64,000 nt of DNA from Acidobacteriota bacterium (GTDB lineage Bacteria; Acidobacteriota; Thermoanaerobaculia; Multivoradales; Multivoraceae), in assembly GCA_028875725.1 (NCBI GenBank), contig JAPPCR010000015.1, positions 186,001-250,000 of the forward strand, read 5' to 3'. A program made the translations under genes and the position numbers. The notes beneath the pieces are model-generated. The model was not told the DNA's origin, made no database searches, and saw nothing but the letters and a program-made list of their open reading frames with translations. How positions within the stretch are numbered: position 1 is the stretch's first letter; each line of letters begins with the position of its first letter. Below, one piece after another: positions 1 through 11,300 of the stretch.

Positions 1-1923
1 AGTGACGAAACGACCGCAACGGACCGGGCGAACGAGGAGGCGGGCACGAGCACGGACGCCGTCGTGCTGACCGGCGCCGAGATCGTGTGCGAGTGCCTGC
101 TGCGCGAGGGGGTCGACATCGTCTTCGGCTATCCGGGCGGGGCCATCCTGCCGACGTACGACGCCCTGACGAAGTACCCCCAACTGCACCACGTGCTGAC
201 CCGCCACGAGCAGGGCGCGTCGCACATGGCCGACGGATACGCCCGAGCCACCGGCAAGGTCGGCGTGGCCATGGCGACCAGCGGTCCCGGCGCGACGAAC
301 CTCGTCACCGGTATCGCCACCGCGATGATGGATTCGTCCCCGATCGTCTGCATCACGGGACAGGTGCCGACCGGCGCCATCGGCAGCGACGCCTTCCAGG
401 AAACGGACGTCACCGGGATCACCCTCCCGATCACGAAGCACAACTACCTGGTGACGAGCATCGAGGAACTGCCCGAGGTGATGCGCGAGGCGTTCCACAT
501 CGCCCGCACCGGGCGGCCTGGGCCCGTGCTGGTGGACATCCCGAAGGACGTCCAGATCCAGGAGGCGGAGTTCGTCTACCCGACGGAACCGATCGAACTC
601 CCCGGCTACAGCCCGCCGCGGGCGGCCCGGGCGCGCCAGATCGACGCTGCCCTGGAACTGATCCGGAAGTCGAAGCGGCCGATCATCCTCGCCGGCCACG
701 GCATCTCGATGGCCGGGGCCAACCGTGAACTCGCACAGCTGGCGGAGAAGGCGCAGATTCCGATCGCCCTGACCCTGCTCGGCAAGGGCGCGATCTCCGA
801 GCACCACCCGCTCTGCCTGGGGATGATGGGAATGCACGGCGGCGCGGAGGTGAACCATGCGATCCAGCAGGCCGACCTCCTGATCGCTCTGGGCATGCGC
901 TTCGACGACCGGGTGACCGGCAACCTGGCGACCTACGCGCGGGACTCGCGCAAGATCCACGTCGACATCGACCCCTCCGAAATCAACAAGAACGTGACCG
1001 TCGACGTCGGCATCGTCGGCGATCTCGGCGAGGTCCTGAGCCAGTTGCTCGAGCGGGTCGAGCGACGACCGAACGAGGCCTGGTTCGACCGAATCGCCGA
1101 GTGGCGCGCCGACTCGGAGTTGCGGGAGATCGTCCGGCCGGCCGACGCGCCCCAGCACCCGGCGGTGCCCGAAGGCAAGCTGCTCGGCGCCCAGGTCATC
1201 CGCGACCTCTTCGAGTTCACCGCGGGCAGAGCCATCACCGTGACCGATGTCGGCCAGCACCAGATGTGGGAGGCCCAGTACTACCAGCACGAACGGCCGC
1301 ACAGCCTGATCACCAGCGGCGGCCTCGGGACGATGGGTTTCGGGCTGCCGGCGGCGATCGGCGCCAAGATGTCCCGGCGCGACCAGGAAGTGTGGGCCAT
1401 CGTCGGCGATGGCGGATTCCAGATGACGATGATGGAACTCGCCACCGCGGTCCAGGAGCAGGTCAACGTCCACATCGCGATCATCAACAATGGCTTCCTC
1501 GGCATGGTCCGCCAGTGGCAGGAGTTCTTCTACGAGGAGCGCTACAACCAGACGCCCATGGTCAACCCGGACTTCTGCAAACTCGCGGAGGCCTACGGCA
1601 TCCCGACCGTCCGCGTCACTGAGCGCGACCAGATCGAAGAGGCGGTCAACGCCTCGCGCTCGCAGACAGCCGGACCGACACTGATCGACTTCGTGGTCGA
1701 GAAGGAGGAGATCGTCTTTCCCATGGTGCCGGCGGGCGCCGACCTCGACGACATGATCCGCCGGCCGACTCCCGAAGAGTTCGAACAACAGCGCCGGGAG
1801 CGGACAGTGGCCGCGAAAGTCCGAGAGCCCCAAACTCCAGAGTCCACGCCGCCGGAGTCCACGCCGCCGGCATCCGAGGCGCCCGCGGCGGCGGGCGCCC
1901 TGGGTTCCCGGTTCGGCGTCTGA
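1..1923 (+). CDS. ilvB: Acetolactate synthase large (catalytic) subunit, probably 5'-partial
   Basis: ThDP-dependent acetolactate synthase, the first common step of valine/leucine/isoleucine synthesis: condenses two pyruvates, or pyruvate with 2-oxobutyrate. The N-terminal domain carries the ThDP activation glutamate region (VFGYPGGAILP), and the C-terminal domain carries the ThDP/Mg motif GDGGFQMTMMEL with the later NNGFLGM. The frame is open to base 1 (reads S-D-E-T-T-A), so the ATG probably lies just outside the window. A GTG at 64 is the first internal start, but the AGGAGG at 35-40 is too far from it. The C-terminus has an extra roughly 35-residue Pro/Ser/Ala tail with a 15-bp in-frame tandem repeat (EST-PP twice), not part of the catalytic fold. 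First gene of the ilv-leu operon; the regulatory subunit follows 30 bp later. Confidence 0.95.
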   Translation, partial: SDETTATDRANEEAGTSTDAVVLTGAEIVCECLLREGVDIVFGYPGGAILPTYDALTKYPQLHHVLTRHEQGASHMADGYARATGKVGVAMATSGPGATNLVTGIATAMMDSSPIVCITGQVPTGAIGSDAFQETDVTGITLPITKHNYLVTSIEELPEVMREAFHIARTGRPGPVLVDIPKDVQIQEAEFVYPTEPIELPGYSPPRAARARQIDAALELIRKSKRPIILAGHGISMAGANRELAQLAEKAQIPIALTLLGKGAISEHHPLCLGMMGMHGGAEVNHAIQQADLLIALGMRFDDRVTGNLATYARDSRKIHVDIDPSEINKNVTVDVGIVGDLGEVLSQLLERVERRPNEAWFDRIAEWRADSELREIVRPADAPQHPAVPEGKLLGAQVIRDLFEFTAGRAITVTDVGQHQMWEAQYYQHERPHSLITSGGLGTMGFGLPAAIGAKMSRRDQEVWAIVGDGGFQMTMMELATAVQEQVNVHIAIINNGFLGMVRQWQEFFYEERYNQTPMVNPDFCKLAEAYGIPTVRVTERDQIEEAVNASRSQTAGPTLIDFVVEKEEIVFPMVPAGADLDDMIRRPTPEEFEQQRRERTVAAKVREPQTPESTPPESTPPASEAPAAAGALGSRFGV

Positions 1924-1953
1924 GGTCGACCGGTTTCTCGAGGAACTCCTGCG

Positions 1954-2499
1954 ATGGCAAAGCACGTCCTGGCCGCGCTAGTCGAGAACCGCCCCGGGGT
2001 TCTTGCCCGCGTGGCGAACCTGTTCCGGCGGCGCAGCTTCAACATCGACAGCCTGTCCGTCGGCCGCACCCAGCGTGACGAAATGTCCCGGATGACGATC
2101 GTCATGGAGTCGGACAGCGCGGAAGCGGACCGCCTGGTCAAGAACCTGTACAAGCTGGTCGACGTCGTCCACGTCGACCACCTCCACAGTCAGCCCTCGG
2201 TGGTGAGGGAGATGGCTCTGGTCAAGGTCCGAGCGACCTCCGACAACCGGCGGGAGGTGATCCAGCTCTGCGACATCTTCCGGGCCCGGATCATCGACGT
2301 CTCCGCCGAAAGCCTGGTGGTCGAGATCACCGGCGAGGAGGAGAAACTCGAGAACTTCACCGAACTCGTGCGTCCCTTCGGCATCGTCGAAATGGTGCGC
2401 ACCGGCATGATCGCCCTGGGCCGCGGCGGCCACACCCTGAAGGACGAGGGCTTCAAGCCCAACCGCAGCCGAGCGGCGGCGCGCCGCAACGTGCTCTGA
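1954..2499 (+). CDS. ilvN: Acetolactate synthase small (regulatory) subunit
   Basis: Regulatory partner of the catalytic subunit encoded just upstream; in this family it binds the feedback inhibitor valine and raises activity of the large subunit. The N-terminal ACT domain is evident ([19 protein letters not shown], then [12 protein letters not shown], residues about 5-75), followed by the ALS small-subunit C-terminal domain (about 85-165). At 181 residues it has the long IlvH-type length. The ATG at 1954 follows an AGGAACTCCTGCG stretch that can serve as ribosome site. Lies 30 bp after ilvB and 26 bp before ilvC, so cotranscription is expected. The identification is secure from sequence and context; valine sensitivity is inference. 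Confidence 0.94.
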   Translation: MAKHVLAALVENRPGVLARVANLFRRRSFNIDSLSVGRTQRDEMSRMTIVMESDSAEADRLVKNLYKLVDVVHVDHLHSQPSVVREMALVKVRATSDNRREVIQLCDIFRARIIDVSAESLVVEITGEEEKLENFTELVRPFGIVEMVRTGMIALGRGGHTLKDEGFKPNRSRAAARRNVL

Positions 2500-2525
2500 A
2501 CACACCAGACGAGGAACCCATCCAG

Positions 2526-3527
2526 ATGGCCAAGCTCTACTACGACGACGACGCGGACCTCTCGAGGCTCGACGGCCGCACCGTCGCCGTCATCGGTTAC
2601 GGCAGCCAGGGGCACGCCCACGCCCTGAACCTGCGCGACAGCGGCATCGACGTCGTCGTCGGTCTGCGTGAAGGCAGCGGCAGCGCGGCCAAGGCGGAGG
2701 CCGACGGGCTCGAGGTGCTCGGCAACGCGGCCGCGGCGGCGCGGGCGCAGATGATCATGATCCTGGCGCCCGACACCGTACAGGCCGAACTCTACGAGCA
2801 GGACATCGCCCCGAACCTCGAGCCGGGGAACACGCTGATGTTCGCGCACGGGTTCAACGTCCGCTACGGCGAAATCGACGCGCCGAAGGAGGTCGACGTG
2901 TCCCTGGTCGCGCCGAAGGCGCCGGGGCACAGGGTGCGGGAGGTTTTCACCGAGGGCGCCGGCACGCCGGGCCTGGTCGCGGTGGAGAACGACTCCACCG
3001 GCGACGCCCTGGCCGATGCCCTGGCCTACGCGAAGGGAATCGGCTGCACGCGCGCCGGAGTGATCGAGACCACGTTCGCCGAGGAGACGGAGACCGACCT
3101 CTTCGGCGAGCAGATCGTGCTCTGCGGCGGCGCCTCCGCCCTGGTCCGCGCCGGCTTCGAAAAGCTGGTCGCCGCCGGCTACCAGCCGGAGGTCGCGTAC
3201 TTCGAATGCCTGCACGAGCTGAAGCTGATCGTCGACCTGATGTACGAGGGCGGGCTCGGCTACATGTGGTACAGCGTCTCCGACACCGCCGAGCACGGCG
3301 GCTACCACGCCGGCGATCAGATGATCACGGAGGACGTGCGGGCGGTGATGGACAAGATCCTGAGCGACATCCAGGACGGAACGTACGCCCGCGACTGGAT
3401 CGCCGAGAACAGGAACGGCCGGCCGCGCTTCGACCCCCGGAGGCAGCGGGAGCGGAGCCACCCGATCGAGGAGGTTGGCCGGGAACTGCGTCGGATGATG
3501 CCGTTCCTGGACGCCAAGGAGGTGTAA
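2526..3527 (+). CDS. ilvC: Ketol-acid reductoisomerase, class I
   Basis: Isomerises and reduces acetolactate or acetohydroxybutyrate to the dihydroxy acid using NAD(P)H and Mg2+. The Rossmann motif [17 protein letters not shown] lies near residues 22-38. The following loop GLREGSGS keeps the Arg and two Ser residues usual for NADPH-binding class I enzymes. The C-terminal knotted domain shows the Mg-binding acids in [14 protein letters not shown] and the [17 protein letters not shown] helix. At 333 residues it is the short class I form. The gene ends two bases before leuA, joining the ilv and leu halves of the operon. No ilvD or ilvE is visible in the window. Confidence 0.96.
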   Translation: MAKLYYDDDADLSRLDGRTVAVIGYGSQGHAHALNLRDSGIDVVVGLREGSGSAAKAEADGLEVLGNAAAAARAQMIMILAPDTVQAELYEQDIAPNLEPGNTLMFAHGFNVRYGEIDAPKEVDVSLVAPKAPGHRVREVFTEGAGTPGLVAVENDSTGDALADALAYAKGIGCTRAGVIETTFAEETETDLFGEQIVLCGGASALVRAGFEKLVAAGYQPEVAYFECLHELKLIVDLMYEGGLGYMWYSVSDTAEHGGYHAGDQMITEDVRAVMDKILSDIQDGTYARDWIAENRNGRPRFDPRRQRERSHPIEEVGRELRRMMPFLDAKEV

Positions 3528-3529
3528 CG

Positions 3530-5158
3530 ATGACAGGACAGGCCAAGAGCGGAGACTGGGTCCGGATCTTCGACACCACGCTGCGTGACGGCGAGCAGTC
3601 GCCGGGCGCGACGATGACCAGCGCCGAGAAGCTCGAGGTGGCCCGCCAGCTCGCCGTCCTCGGCGTCGACATCATCGAGGCGGGCTTCCCGGCCGCCAGT
3701 CCCGACGATCTCGAAGGCGTGCGACGGATCGCGCGCGAGGTCGGCAAGGCGAACGGCCCCGTGGTCGCGGGGCTCGCCCGCTGCTGGCGCGAGGACATCG
3801 ACAAGGCATGGGAGGGCGTCCGGGACGCCACGAAGCCGCGCATCCACGCCTTCATCGCGACCTCTGACCTGCACATGGAGCGCAAGCTGGGCATGACCCG
3901 GGAGCAGGTCCTGAGCCAGGTCGGCCACATGGTGGCGCACGCGCGTTCCCTCTGCGACGACGTCGAGTTCAGTCCCGAGGACGGGAGCCGCTCCGACAAG
4001 GACTTCCTGGTCGAAGTGCTCTCGCTCGCCGTCAAGGAAGGCGCCACGACGCTGAACATCCCGGACACTGTCGGCTACGACATGCCGGTCGAGTACGGCG
4101 ACCTCTTCCGCTACCTGATGGAGCACACCGAAGGCGCCGAAGACGTCATCTGGTCCGCGCACTGCCACGACGATCTCGGCTGCGCCACCGCCAACACGCT
4201 CGCGGCGATCGAAGCGGGCGCGCGGCAGGTCGAGGTGACGATCAACGGCATCGGCGAGCGCGCCGGTAACACCTCGCTCGAGGAAGTCGTCATGGCGCTC
4301 CATACCCGGCCCAAGGTCTACGGCGTCGGCACCCGGCTGAACACGACCGAACTCGTGCGGACCAGCCGCCTGGTCGCCCACTACACCGGTATCGCGGTAC
4401 CCCGGAACAAGGCGATCGTGGGCGAGAACGCCTTCGCCCACGAGGCGGGCATCCACCAGCACGGCATGCTCCAGGATCAGCGCACCTACGAGATCATGAC
4501 CCCTCAGACGGTCGGCCTGACCCAGAGCAGGCTCGTGCTCGGCAAGCACTCCGGCAAGCACGCGCTCCGGATGCGCATGGAGGAACTCGGCTTCGAACTG
4601 AACCGGGAGGAGCTGGGCGAGGCATTCCGCCGCTTCAAGCAGCTGGCCGACCAGAAGAAGGACATCACCGACGCCGACCTGCAGGCGCTGGCGAACCAGG
4701 AGATCCTGGCGCCGACGGAGATCTTCACGCTGACCGAGCTGCAGATCTCCTGCGGGCGGCCCGGCATGCCGACCGCGACCGCCCGGCTGTGCGGGCCGAA
4801 CGGTCACGAGTACATCTCGCCCGGCGTCGGCACCGGACCCGTCGACGCGACCTTCCGTGCCATCGACGCCGTGGTCGAAGCCAGGAACACCCTGCTCGAG
4901 TACAACGTCCACAGCGTCACCGAGGGCATCGACGCGATGGGCGAGGTCACGGTGCGGATCAAAAGTCCCGCCTCCGGCCGCGGCAAGGGACGCGTCTTCG
5001 GCGGCTACGGCGCCGACACGGACGTCATCGTTGCCTCCGCCAAGGCGTACCTGGCGGCTCTCAACCGGATGCTCACCGCGATCGGCACGAAGTACACGGC
5101 CGGCGAGGGAGGCCCCGCCACCCTTCGCGTCTCGAGACCGCAGCCGGTGGACGCATGA
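3530..5158 (+). CDS. leuA: 2-isopropylmalate synthase
   Basis: First committed step of leucine synthesis: condensation of acetyl-CoA with 2-oxoisovalerate. The catalytic TIM barrel begins with the family signature [16 protein letters not shown] and includes the metal-binding [13 protein letters not shown] segment and [15 protein letters not shown]. The C-terminal third (from about residue 400) is the LeuA allosteric dimer domain that binds leucine in this family. Length 542 residues fits the long LeuA type. The open frame extends further upstream into ilvC, but the ATG at 3530, two bases after the ilvC stop and with AAGGAGG just before it, is clearly the start. The stop overlaps the leuC ATG (ATGA). 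Confidence 0.95.
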   Translation: MTGQAKSGDWVRIFDTTLRDGEQSPGATMTSAEKLEVARQLAVLGVDIIEAGFPAASPDDLEGVRRIAREVGKANGPVVAGLARCWREDIDKAWEGVRDATKPRIHAFIATSDLHMERKLGMTREQVLSQVGHMVAHARSLCDDVEFSPEDGSRSDKDFLVEVLSLAVKEGATTLNIPDTVGYDMPVEYGDLFRYLMEHTEGAEDVIWSAHCHDDLGCATANTLAAIEAGARQVEVTINGIGERAGNTSLEEVVMALHTRPKVYGVGTRLNTTELVRTSRLVAHYTGIAVPRNKAIVGENAFAHEAGIHQHGMLQDQRTYEIMTPQTVGLTQSRLVLGKHSGKHALRMRMEELGFELNREELGEAFRRFKQLADQKKDITDADLQALANQEILAPTEIFTLTELQISCGRPGMPTATARLCGPNGHEYISPGVGTGPVDATFRAIDAVVEARNTLLEYNVHSVTEGIDAMGEVTVRIKSPASGRGKGRVFGGYGADTDVIVASAKAYLAALNRMLTAIGTKYTAGEGGPATLRVSRPQPVDA

Positions 5159-6591
5159 GTCGGCCTGGAACCCTGTTCGAGAAGATCTGGCGGCGCCACG
5201 TCGTCCCCCCGGAAGGCGTCACCGCGGAAAAGGAGGGTCTGCCCGCGACCCTCTACGTCGACCTGCACCTGGTGCACGAAGTGACCTCGCCTCAGGCGTT
5301 CACCGAGCTGGTCGAGCGGGGGCTCCCCGTCCGGCGGCCCGACCTGACGCTGGCGACGATGGACCACTCGACGCCGACCGACCCTTCGATCGACGACGCG
5401 CGACTCCGGGTGCTTGACCCGGAGGGTTCCGCCCAACTCGACCGGTTGCAGGCGAACTGCGAACAGCACGGCATCCCGCTCTACGCGATGGGCGACGAGC
5501 GGCGCGGCATCGTTCATGTGATCGGCCCGGAACTGGGCGCCACCCAGCCCGGAATGACCGTCGTCTGCGGCGACAGCCACACCAGCACCCACGGCGCCGT
5601 CGGGGCGCTCGCCTTCGGCATCGGCACCAGCGAGGTCGGCCATGTGCTCGCCACCCAGTGCCTGCTGCAACACCGGCCGAAGACCTACGAGGTCCGCGTC
5701 GACGGCCGCCTGCAAGAGGGCGTGGTCGCCAAGGACATCATCCTGGCGGTGATCGCCAGGCTCGGCATCGGCGGCGGCACGGGGCACGTCTTCGAGTACA
5801 CCGGCGAAGCCATCCGCGCCCTCGACATGGAGGGCCGGATGACGGTCTGCAACATGTCGATCGAGGCCGGCGCCCGCGCCGGCCTGATCGCCCCCGACGA
5901 CGTCACCTTCGCGTATCTGGAAGGCCGCCCGATGGCGCCCGCCGGCGACGCCTGGGAGGCGGCCGTCGACGACTGGCGGTCGCTGCCCACCGACGACGGG
6001 GCGGCCTACGACAAGACCACGACTCTCGACGGCTCCGCGCTCGAACCGATGGTCACGTACGGCACGAACCCCGGCATGGCGATCCCGATCGCGGGAGCGG
6101 TGCCGGAAGACGACGCCATCGAACCCGAGAAGCGGGCCTCCTTCCGCAAGGCGCTCGACTACATGGCGCTCGAACCCGGCCAGCAGCTTCAGGGCAAGCC
6201 GATCGACGTCGTCTTCGTCGGAAGCTGCACGAACTCGCGCTACAGCGACCTGGTGGCCGCGGCGAACGTGCTGCGCGGACGCAAGGTGGCCGACGGCTTG
6301 CGGGTGCTCATCGTGCCCGGTTCGGACGCCGTCAAGCGGCAGGCCGAACGGGACGGTCTCGCCCAGGTCTTCGTCGACGCCGGCGCCGAGTGGCGCGAGG
6401 CCGGTTGCTCCATGTGCCTGGCGATGAACGGCGACCAGCTCGCACCCGGCCAGTACGCCGTCAGCACGTCGAACCGCAACTTCGAGGGCCGCCAGGGCGC
6501 CGGCGGCCGTACCTTCCTCGCCAGCCCCCTGACCGCGGCGGCATCGGCGATTACCGGGCGGGTGACCGACGTCCGCGAGGTCCTGTCGTGA
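5155..6591 (+). CDS. leuC: 3-isopropylmalate dehydratase large subunit
   Basis: Aconitase-family subunit that with LeuD isomerises 2- to 3-isopropylmalate using a [4Fe-4S] cluster. The cluster cysteines are visible in [13 protein letters not shown] and in the paired GCSMCLAMN motif. Substrate and fold signatures DHSTPT and [20 protein letters not shown] are also present. Start ATG at 5155 overlaps the leuA stop by four bases (ATGA), and the stop overlaps the leuD GTG start by four bases, so translation of leuA-leuC-leuD is probably coupled. Length 478 residues is typical of the bacterial LeuC1 type. Confidence 0.95.
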   Translation: MSRPGTLFEKIWRRHVVPPEGVTAEKEGLPATLYVDLHLVHEVTSPQAFTELVERGLPVRRPDLTLATMDHSTPTDPSIDDARLRVLDPEGSAQLDRLQANCEQHGIPLYAMGDERRGIVHVIGPELGATQPGMTVVCGDSHTSTHGAVGALAFGIGTSEVGHVLATQCLLQHRPKTYEVRVDGRLQEGVVAKDIILAVIARLGIGGGTGHVFEYTGEAIRALDMEGRMTVCNMSIEAGARAGLIAPDDVTFAYLEGRPMAPAGDAWEAAVDDWRSLPTDDGAAYDKTTTLDGSALEPMVTYGTNPGMAIPIAGAVPEDDAIEPEKRASFRKALDYMALEPGQQLQGKPIDVVFVGSCTNSRYSDLVAAANVLRGRKVADGLRVLIVPGSDAVKRQAERDGLAQVFVDAGAEWREAGCSMCLAMNGDQLAPGQYAVSTSNRNFEGRQGAGGRTFLASPLTAAASAITGRVTDVREVLS

Positions 6592-7211
6592 GCAAGAGCT
6601 TCACCCGCTATACGGGCACGATGGCGCCGCTGCCGATCCAGAACGTCGACACCGACCAGATCATCCCGGCGTCCTACCTGAAGGTCACCGACCGCAGCGG
6701 CCTCGCCTCCGGCCTGTTCTCCCGCTGGCGCTACCGGGACGGCGATCCCGAAGGCGAGCCCATCTCCGACTTCGTGCTGAACCGCGCCGAGCACGGCGAG
6801 GCCAGAATCCTGCTCGCCGGCGACAACTTCGGCTGCGGCAGTTCCCGTGAGCACGCGCCCTGGGCGCTCGTCGGCTACGGCTTCCGCGCGGTGATCAGCA
6901 CGTCCTTCGCCGACATCTTCCGCAGCAACGCGCTGAAGAACGGCCTGCTCGTCGTGCCGGTGGCCGAGGACGTCTCGGCTTCGCTTTTCGACGCCGTCGG
7001 CGCCGACCCGGCCGCCGAGGTCACGATCGACCTCGAGGCGCGGACCCTCAGCCTGCCGGGCGGCGGCGAGACGAGCTTCGACGTCGACCCGTTCGCCCGC
7101 CGCTGCCTGCTCGACGGCACGGATCAGCTCGGCTACCTGCTGAACCAGGCGCGCTCGATCCAGGCCTTCGAAGCCGCCCACCCGGCGCGGCTCGACACCC
7201 GTTCGGGCTGA
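6588..7211 (+). CDS. leuD: 3-isopropylmalate dehydratase small subunit
   Basis: Swivelling small subunit of isopropylmalate isomerase. Family motifs are [14 protein letters not shown] near the N-terminus and [15 protein letters not shown] (substrate-binding loop, about residues 80-95). The GTG at 6588 overlaps the leuC stop (GTGA) and gives 207 residues, the expected length. The longer open frame upstream runs through leuC in another frame and is not coding. Ten bases separate it from leuB. Confidence 0.94.
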   Translation: MSKSFTRYTGTMAPLPIQNVDTDQIIPASYLKVTDRSGLASGLFSRWRYRDGDPEGEPISDFVLNRAEHGEARILLAGDNFGCGSSREHAPWALVGYGFRAVISTSFADIFRSNALKNGLLVVPVAEDVSASLFDAVGADPAAEVTIDLEARTLSLPGGGETSFDVDPFARRCLLDGTDQLGYLLNQARSIQAFEAAHPARLDTRSG

Positions 7212-7221
7212 ACGACTCCCC

Positions 7222-8292
7222 ATGCAGGCGCACATCGTCCTCCTCCCCGGCGACGGCGTCGGGCCGGAAGTCACCGCGGAAGCGACCCGCGTCCTGAACG
7301 CGGTCGCCGAACTCGGCGGGCACGGCTTCCAGCTCGACTCCCACCCGATGGGCGGCAACGCCATCGACGACTTCAACGACCCGCTGCCGCCCACGACCCT
7401 AGCCGCGTGCAAGGCGGCCGACGCGGTCCTTCTGGGCGCCGTCGGCGGGCCGAAGTGGTCCGATCCGACCGCCGAGCTCCGGCCCGAGCAGGGGCTGCTC
7501 GACCTGCGCGCGGAGATGGGCCTGTTCGCCAATCTGCGGCCAGTGCCCGTGTTCGAATCGCTCGCGCCGTTCGCGCCGCTCAAACCCGAACTGCTGCGCG
7601 GAGTCGACCTGCTCTTCGTACGGGAGCTGACCGGCGGCATCTACTTCGGCCCCCGCCAGGAACAGGGCGACGGCGACGTGGCCCACGACACCCTCGTCTA
7701 CTCCACCGCCGAAGTGGAGCGGGTCGCCCGGGTCGCGCTGCGGGCGGCGCGGGGACGCCGGGGCAAGGTCGCGTCGATCGACAAGGCCAACGTGCTCGCC
7801 TCGATGCGGCTGTGGCGGCGTTCGGTGACCGAAGTCGCGAGCGCGTATCCCGACGTCGAGGTCAGCCACCACCTCGTGGACGCCTTCGCGATGCAGTTGA
7901 TGCGCTCGCCCGCGGACTACGACGTGATCCTCGCCGGCAACATGTTCGGCGACATTCTCAGCGACGAGGCGGCGATCCTCGCCGGCTCCCTCGGCATGCT
8001 GCCCTCGGCGTCCCTCGGCGCCGGTAGGCAAGGCCTGTACGAACCGGTCCACGGGTCGGCGCCCGACATCGCGGGCCGCGGCATCGCCAACCCCATCGGC
8101 GCGATCCTGAGCGCTGCGATGCTGCTCCGCCACAGCCTCGACCTGGAGACGGAGGCGGCCCAGGTCGAAGCGGCGGTCGCCGCGGTGCTGGACGACGGGC
8201 TCCGCACCGCCGACCTGGCGTCCGCCGGCCAAGCCGCCGTATCGACGACCGGGATGGGCCAGGCCATCGTCGCCAGGGTCGGCGCCGGCTGA
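7222..8292 (+). CDS. leuB: 3-isopropylmalate dehydrogenase
   Basis: NAD-dependent oxidative decarboxylase making 4-methyl-2-oxopentanoate, the last leucine-specific step before transamination. N-terminal [11 protein letters not shown], the substrate loop [10 protein letters not shown], the arginine-rich [13 protein letters not shown] segment and the metal-binding [12 protein letters not shown] motif are all present; [16 protein letters not shown] is the cofactor region. Length 356 residues matches LeuB. It closes the plus-strand amino acid operon. The next gene is convergent only 18 bp away and no strong hairpin fits in between, so termination must occur inside the opposing gene or be factor-dependent. 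Confidence 0.95.
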   Translation: MQAHIVLLPGDGVGPEVTAEATRVLNAVAELGGHGFQLDSHPMGGNAIDDFNDPLPPTTLAACKAADAVLLGAVGGPKWSDPTAELRPEQGLLDLRAEMGLFANLRPVPVFESLAPFAPLKPELLRGVDLLFVRELTGGIYFGPRQEQGDGDVAHDTLVYSTAEVERVARVALRAARGRRGKVASIDKANVLASMRLWRRSVTEVASAYPDVEVSHHLVDAFAMQLMRSPADYDVILAGNMFGDILSDEAAILAGSLGMLPSASLGAGRQGLYEPVHGSAPDIAGRGIANPIGAILSAAMLLRHSLDLETEAAQVEAAVAAVLDDGLRTADLASAGQAAVSTTGMGQAIVARVGAG

Positions 8293-8310
8293 GGGCGCCC
8301 CTGGCCTCAA

Positions 8311-11300
8311 CTACCGTCGGCAGTCGTCCGCGAACGCCTCGGTATCCGTGATTGCGGGGGCCGCCGTGCCCTGCTCGTTCCGGTACGCCTTCACCGTGTC
8401 GGTCACCGTGTCCGTGACCCGGATGACGTAGCCGAGATTCGTCGTCGACGCCCCGAACACCCACACATGGCCGTTGTGATTGCAGCCGTCGAGCACCTTG
8501 ATCAGTATCTCCCAGTTCGCACGGTCGAAGAACGTGAACAGCCCCGAATCGTTCGAGCCCCGGTGAACGACGCGGCCGGCGCCGCGGTCGGTGTTGTTCC
8601 GCCACTCCACGGTCACCGCGAAACGTGAGTCCTGAAGGCACAGCGTCTCAGCATCCGCGACACACGTTCCCTTCGGATCGGCGGCCGCGACCAGGAACGT
8701 TCGGGACGCCGAAGACTCCTCGCCCGCGCCGCTCACCGTCAGGGTGACCTCGTAGAAACCCGGCGAGGACCAGGAATGCTCCGGCCTGCTGGACGGCGAC
8801 ATCTTGCCGTCACCGAAGTCCCAGGACCAGGTGCGCACGGTCCCCATACTCGTGTCCGCGAAGCGGTATGTCTCGCCGGTGACCGCGTGGCAAAGTTCCG
8901 CGTCGCAGGTCGTTCCGTCCACTCGGAAGGCCGCTGTCGGCGGCTGAGCGGGTTCCGGTTCTGGCTCCGGTTCTGGCTCCGGTTCTGGCTCCGGCTCCGG
9001 CTCCGGCTCCGGCGGTGATGGCGGGCCACCGCCCCCCGGAGGCGGGCCACCGCCCCCCGGAGGCGGGCTACCGTCCCTGGCGCCGCAATTGACCTTGCCG
9101 CCGTCGTTGTCGACGATCGAGACGGTCAGCGGGCCGCCGACGGTCACGCCTGTCGACTGCGGCACGAGGCTGAACGTCACCGACTCGCAGTCGTCGTCCA
9201 GGTCGTCGTCGATCGACTCGATGATGGCGAGGAGTTTCTGATCATCCGGCAAGAACTCGAACCTGGGAGGGTCCTTCGGCGTGAGGGACCAGAAGCGACC
9301 TGGATCTGAAGTCAGGATGTAGTAGTCGTCGGCGCCGGCGCCGCCGTGGTGCGTCAGCTTCACGTCGATCCTCACCCCGCGCTCCGGTCTCTTGTCGAGC
9401 CGAAGCTCCGGAAACGGTCTCACGCTCCCGTGTTCCGGAATGGTGACGTTCGTCCGGCTCCACGACGCCCGAACGACCGGACCCTCGTCGTCCTCGATCG
9501 TCCCCGAAACCCGCATGGTCGAGGCGCCACCGTCCAGGCTCACGTTCGTGGAGTTCCGCAGCGTCAGCCAGAAGGTCTCCGGGTTCTCGTGATCGCTGTC
9601 GTCGGTGACGTCGACCACGATCTGCCGGACCGTCGACGCCGCCGGAAACGTCAGCGTCCCGCTCGCCGCCGTGTAGTCCGAGCCCGCCCGGGCGCCGTCC
9701 GCGCCGGAACCGTCCGACGTCGCCCAGTCCACGGTCGCCGCCACGCCGATGGCGTAGGCCAGCGTCACGTCGAAGCTCAGTGAGCCTCCCTCTTCGTCGC
9801 GCGACGCCTGCGCCACCGACAGCGGCGGCGGCCTCTCGTCGTCGAGCACCTTCACCTTCATCGATGCGGCAGTGACCGAACCGTAGTCCGCGCCGGTCAC
9901 GGCGTGCCGGATGGTCGCCGACTCGGAATCCAGATCCACATCGTGCGCCGCCGACGCCGTCACCGTCTGCGCCGTCTCCCAGTCCGTCGCGTCGAACGTC
10001 AGCGACGACGGGGAGACCGTGACGTCGTTGTTCGACGCGACGGAGGGCGTCACCGTCACCTCGCCGGTCGGCTCGGACGTGAGCGCCACGGTGTAGCTCG
10101 CCGCAGCTCCCTCGACGACCGTCAGCTCGTCCGCCGACAGGGCCACTCCGCGCCGTCCCTTCACCCGCATGGCGATCGTCTGGGTCGCGGACATCCTGGA
10201 GCCCGTCAGGTCCGACGCCGACACCGTGACCGTCGCGTCGCCGCGGGCAACAGGAATCAACGAGACTCTTGAACCCGAGATCGTGGACCGGGCCACCTCC
10301 GGCGCCGAGGACCGGGCGCCGTAGGTCAACGTCTCGCCATCCGCGTCGCTGAACGCCGATGCCACGTCGACGACCTCGTTGCTGTCGCCGACGTTGATCA
10401 CGACGCCGGTGAGCGAACCGACCGCCTGCGGAGGACGGTTGAGCACGGTCACGGCGATGCGGTGCCGCGCCTTCGTGTTCGAACCGGAGGCGTCCGTCGC
10501 CGTCACGTCGATCGTCGCCGTGGCCGGACCGTCCACCGCGGTCACCGTCACCGTCGAGCCGGAGAGCGCGACCGTCGCCGCGGAGGTGTTCGTCGACGAC
10601 GCGGCCAGGGTGAGGGTGTCGCCGTCGCCGTCGGTGAACGCGCTGGCGAGCGCCACCTGCGCCGTTCCGCCCTCGTTCAGGGAATGCGCGGCGAGCGTTC
10701 CCACCGGCTCGGGCGAGCGGTTGCCGCCCACCGTGACCCGGAACGTCTGCGACACCTGCTTCTTCGAACCGCCGGCGTCCGTGGCGGCTACCGTGATCGT
10801 CGCGCTGCCCGCCGCCACCGGCGTCAGGCTGACCGACGAACCCGAGACCGATACGGTCACCCTCGACTCGTCGGACGACGTTGCCGTCCAGGTGATGGTA
10901 TCGCCGTTCGGATCCTCGAAGAACGGCGCAACGTCGACCGACAAGGCCTCGGGCGACGCGCCGGGCGCGGGCGTCTTGACCGCCTTGTCGTCGAGGGCCA
11001 GGAGGACCCTGGGCGGCAGGTTCACATTCGTCCCGTCGAGATTCGCGCGCGTGTCGCCGGGATCGAGCCAGTCCTGCAGTTGCCTCTCCGAGCTGCCGTC
11101 GCTGGAGGTCCACGCCGACGCCAGCGCCCCATAGTGATCCCACAGGTCGAGGTCGCAGCTGGCCAGGCCTCCGTGGAGCGCTCCGACGATGCGCTTGTTG
11201 CCGTCGAACAGGGGTGAGCCGGACGACCCGCCTTCGGTCGTGCCCGAGTCCCAGTCGTTGACCCTCCAGTTCCTTAGGGTCCGCGTCAAGGAGTCGTTCT

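Noticed and set aside
8293..8310. Terminator between leuB and the convergent protease gene
   Set aside because: Only 18 bp, with no stem longer than a few bases.
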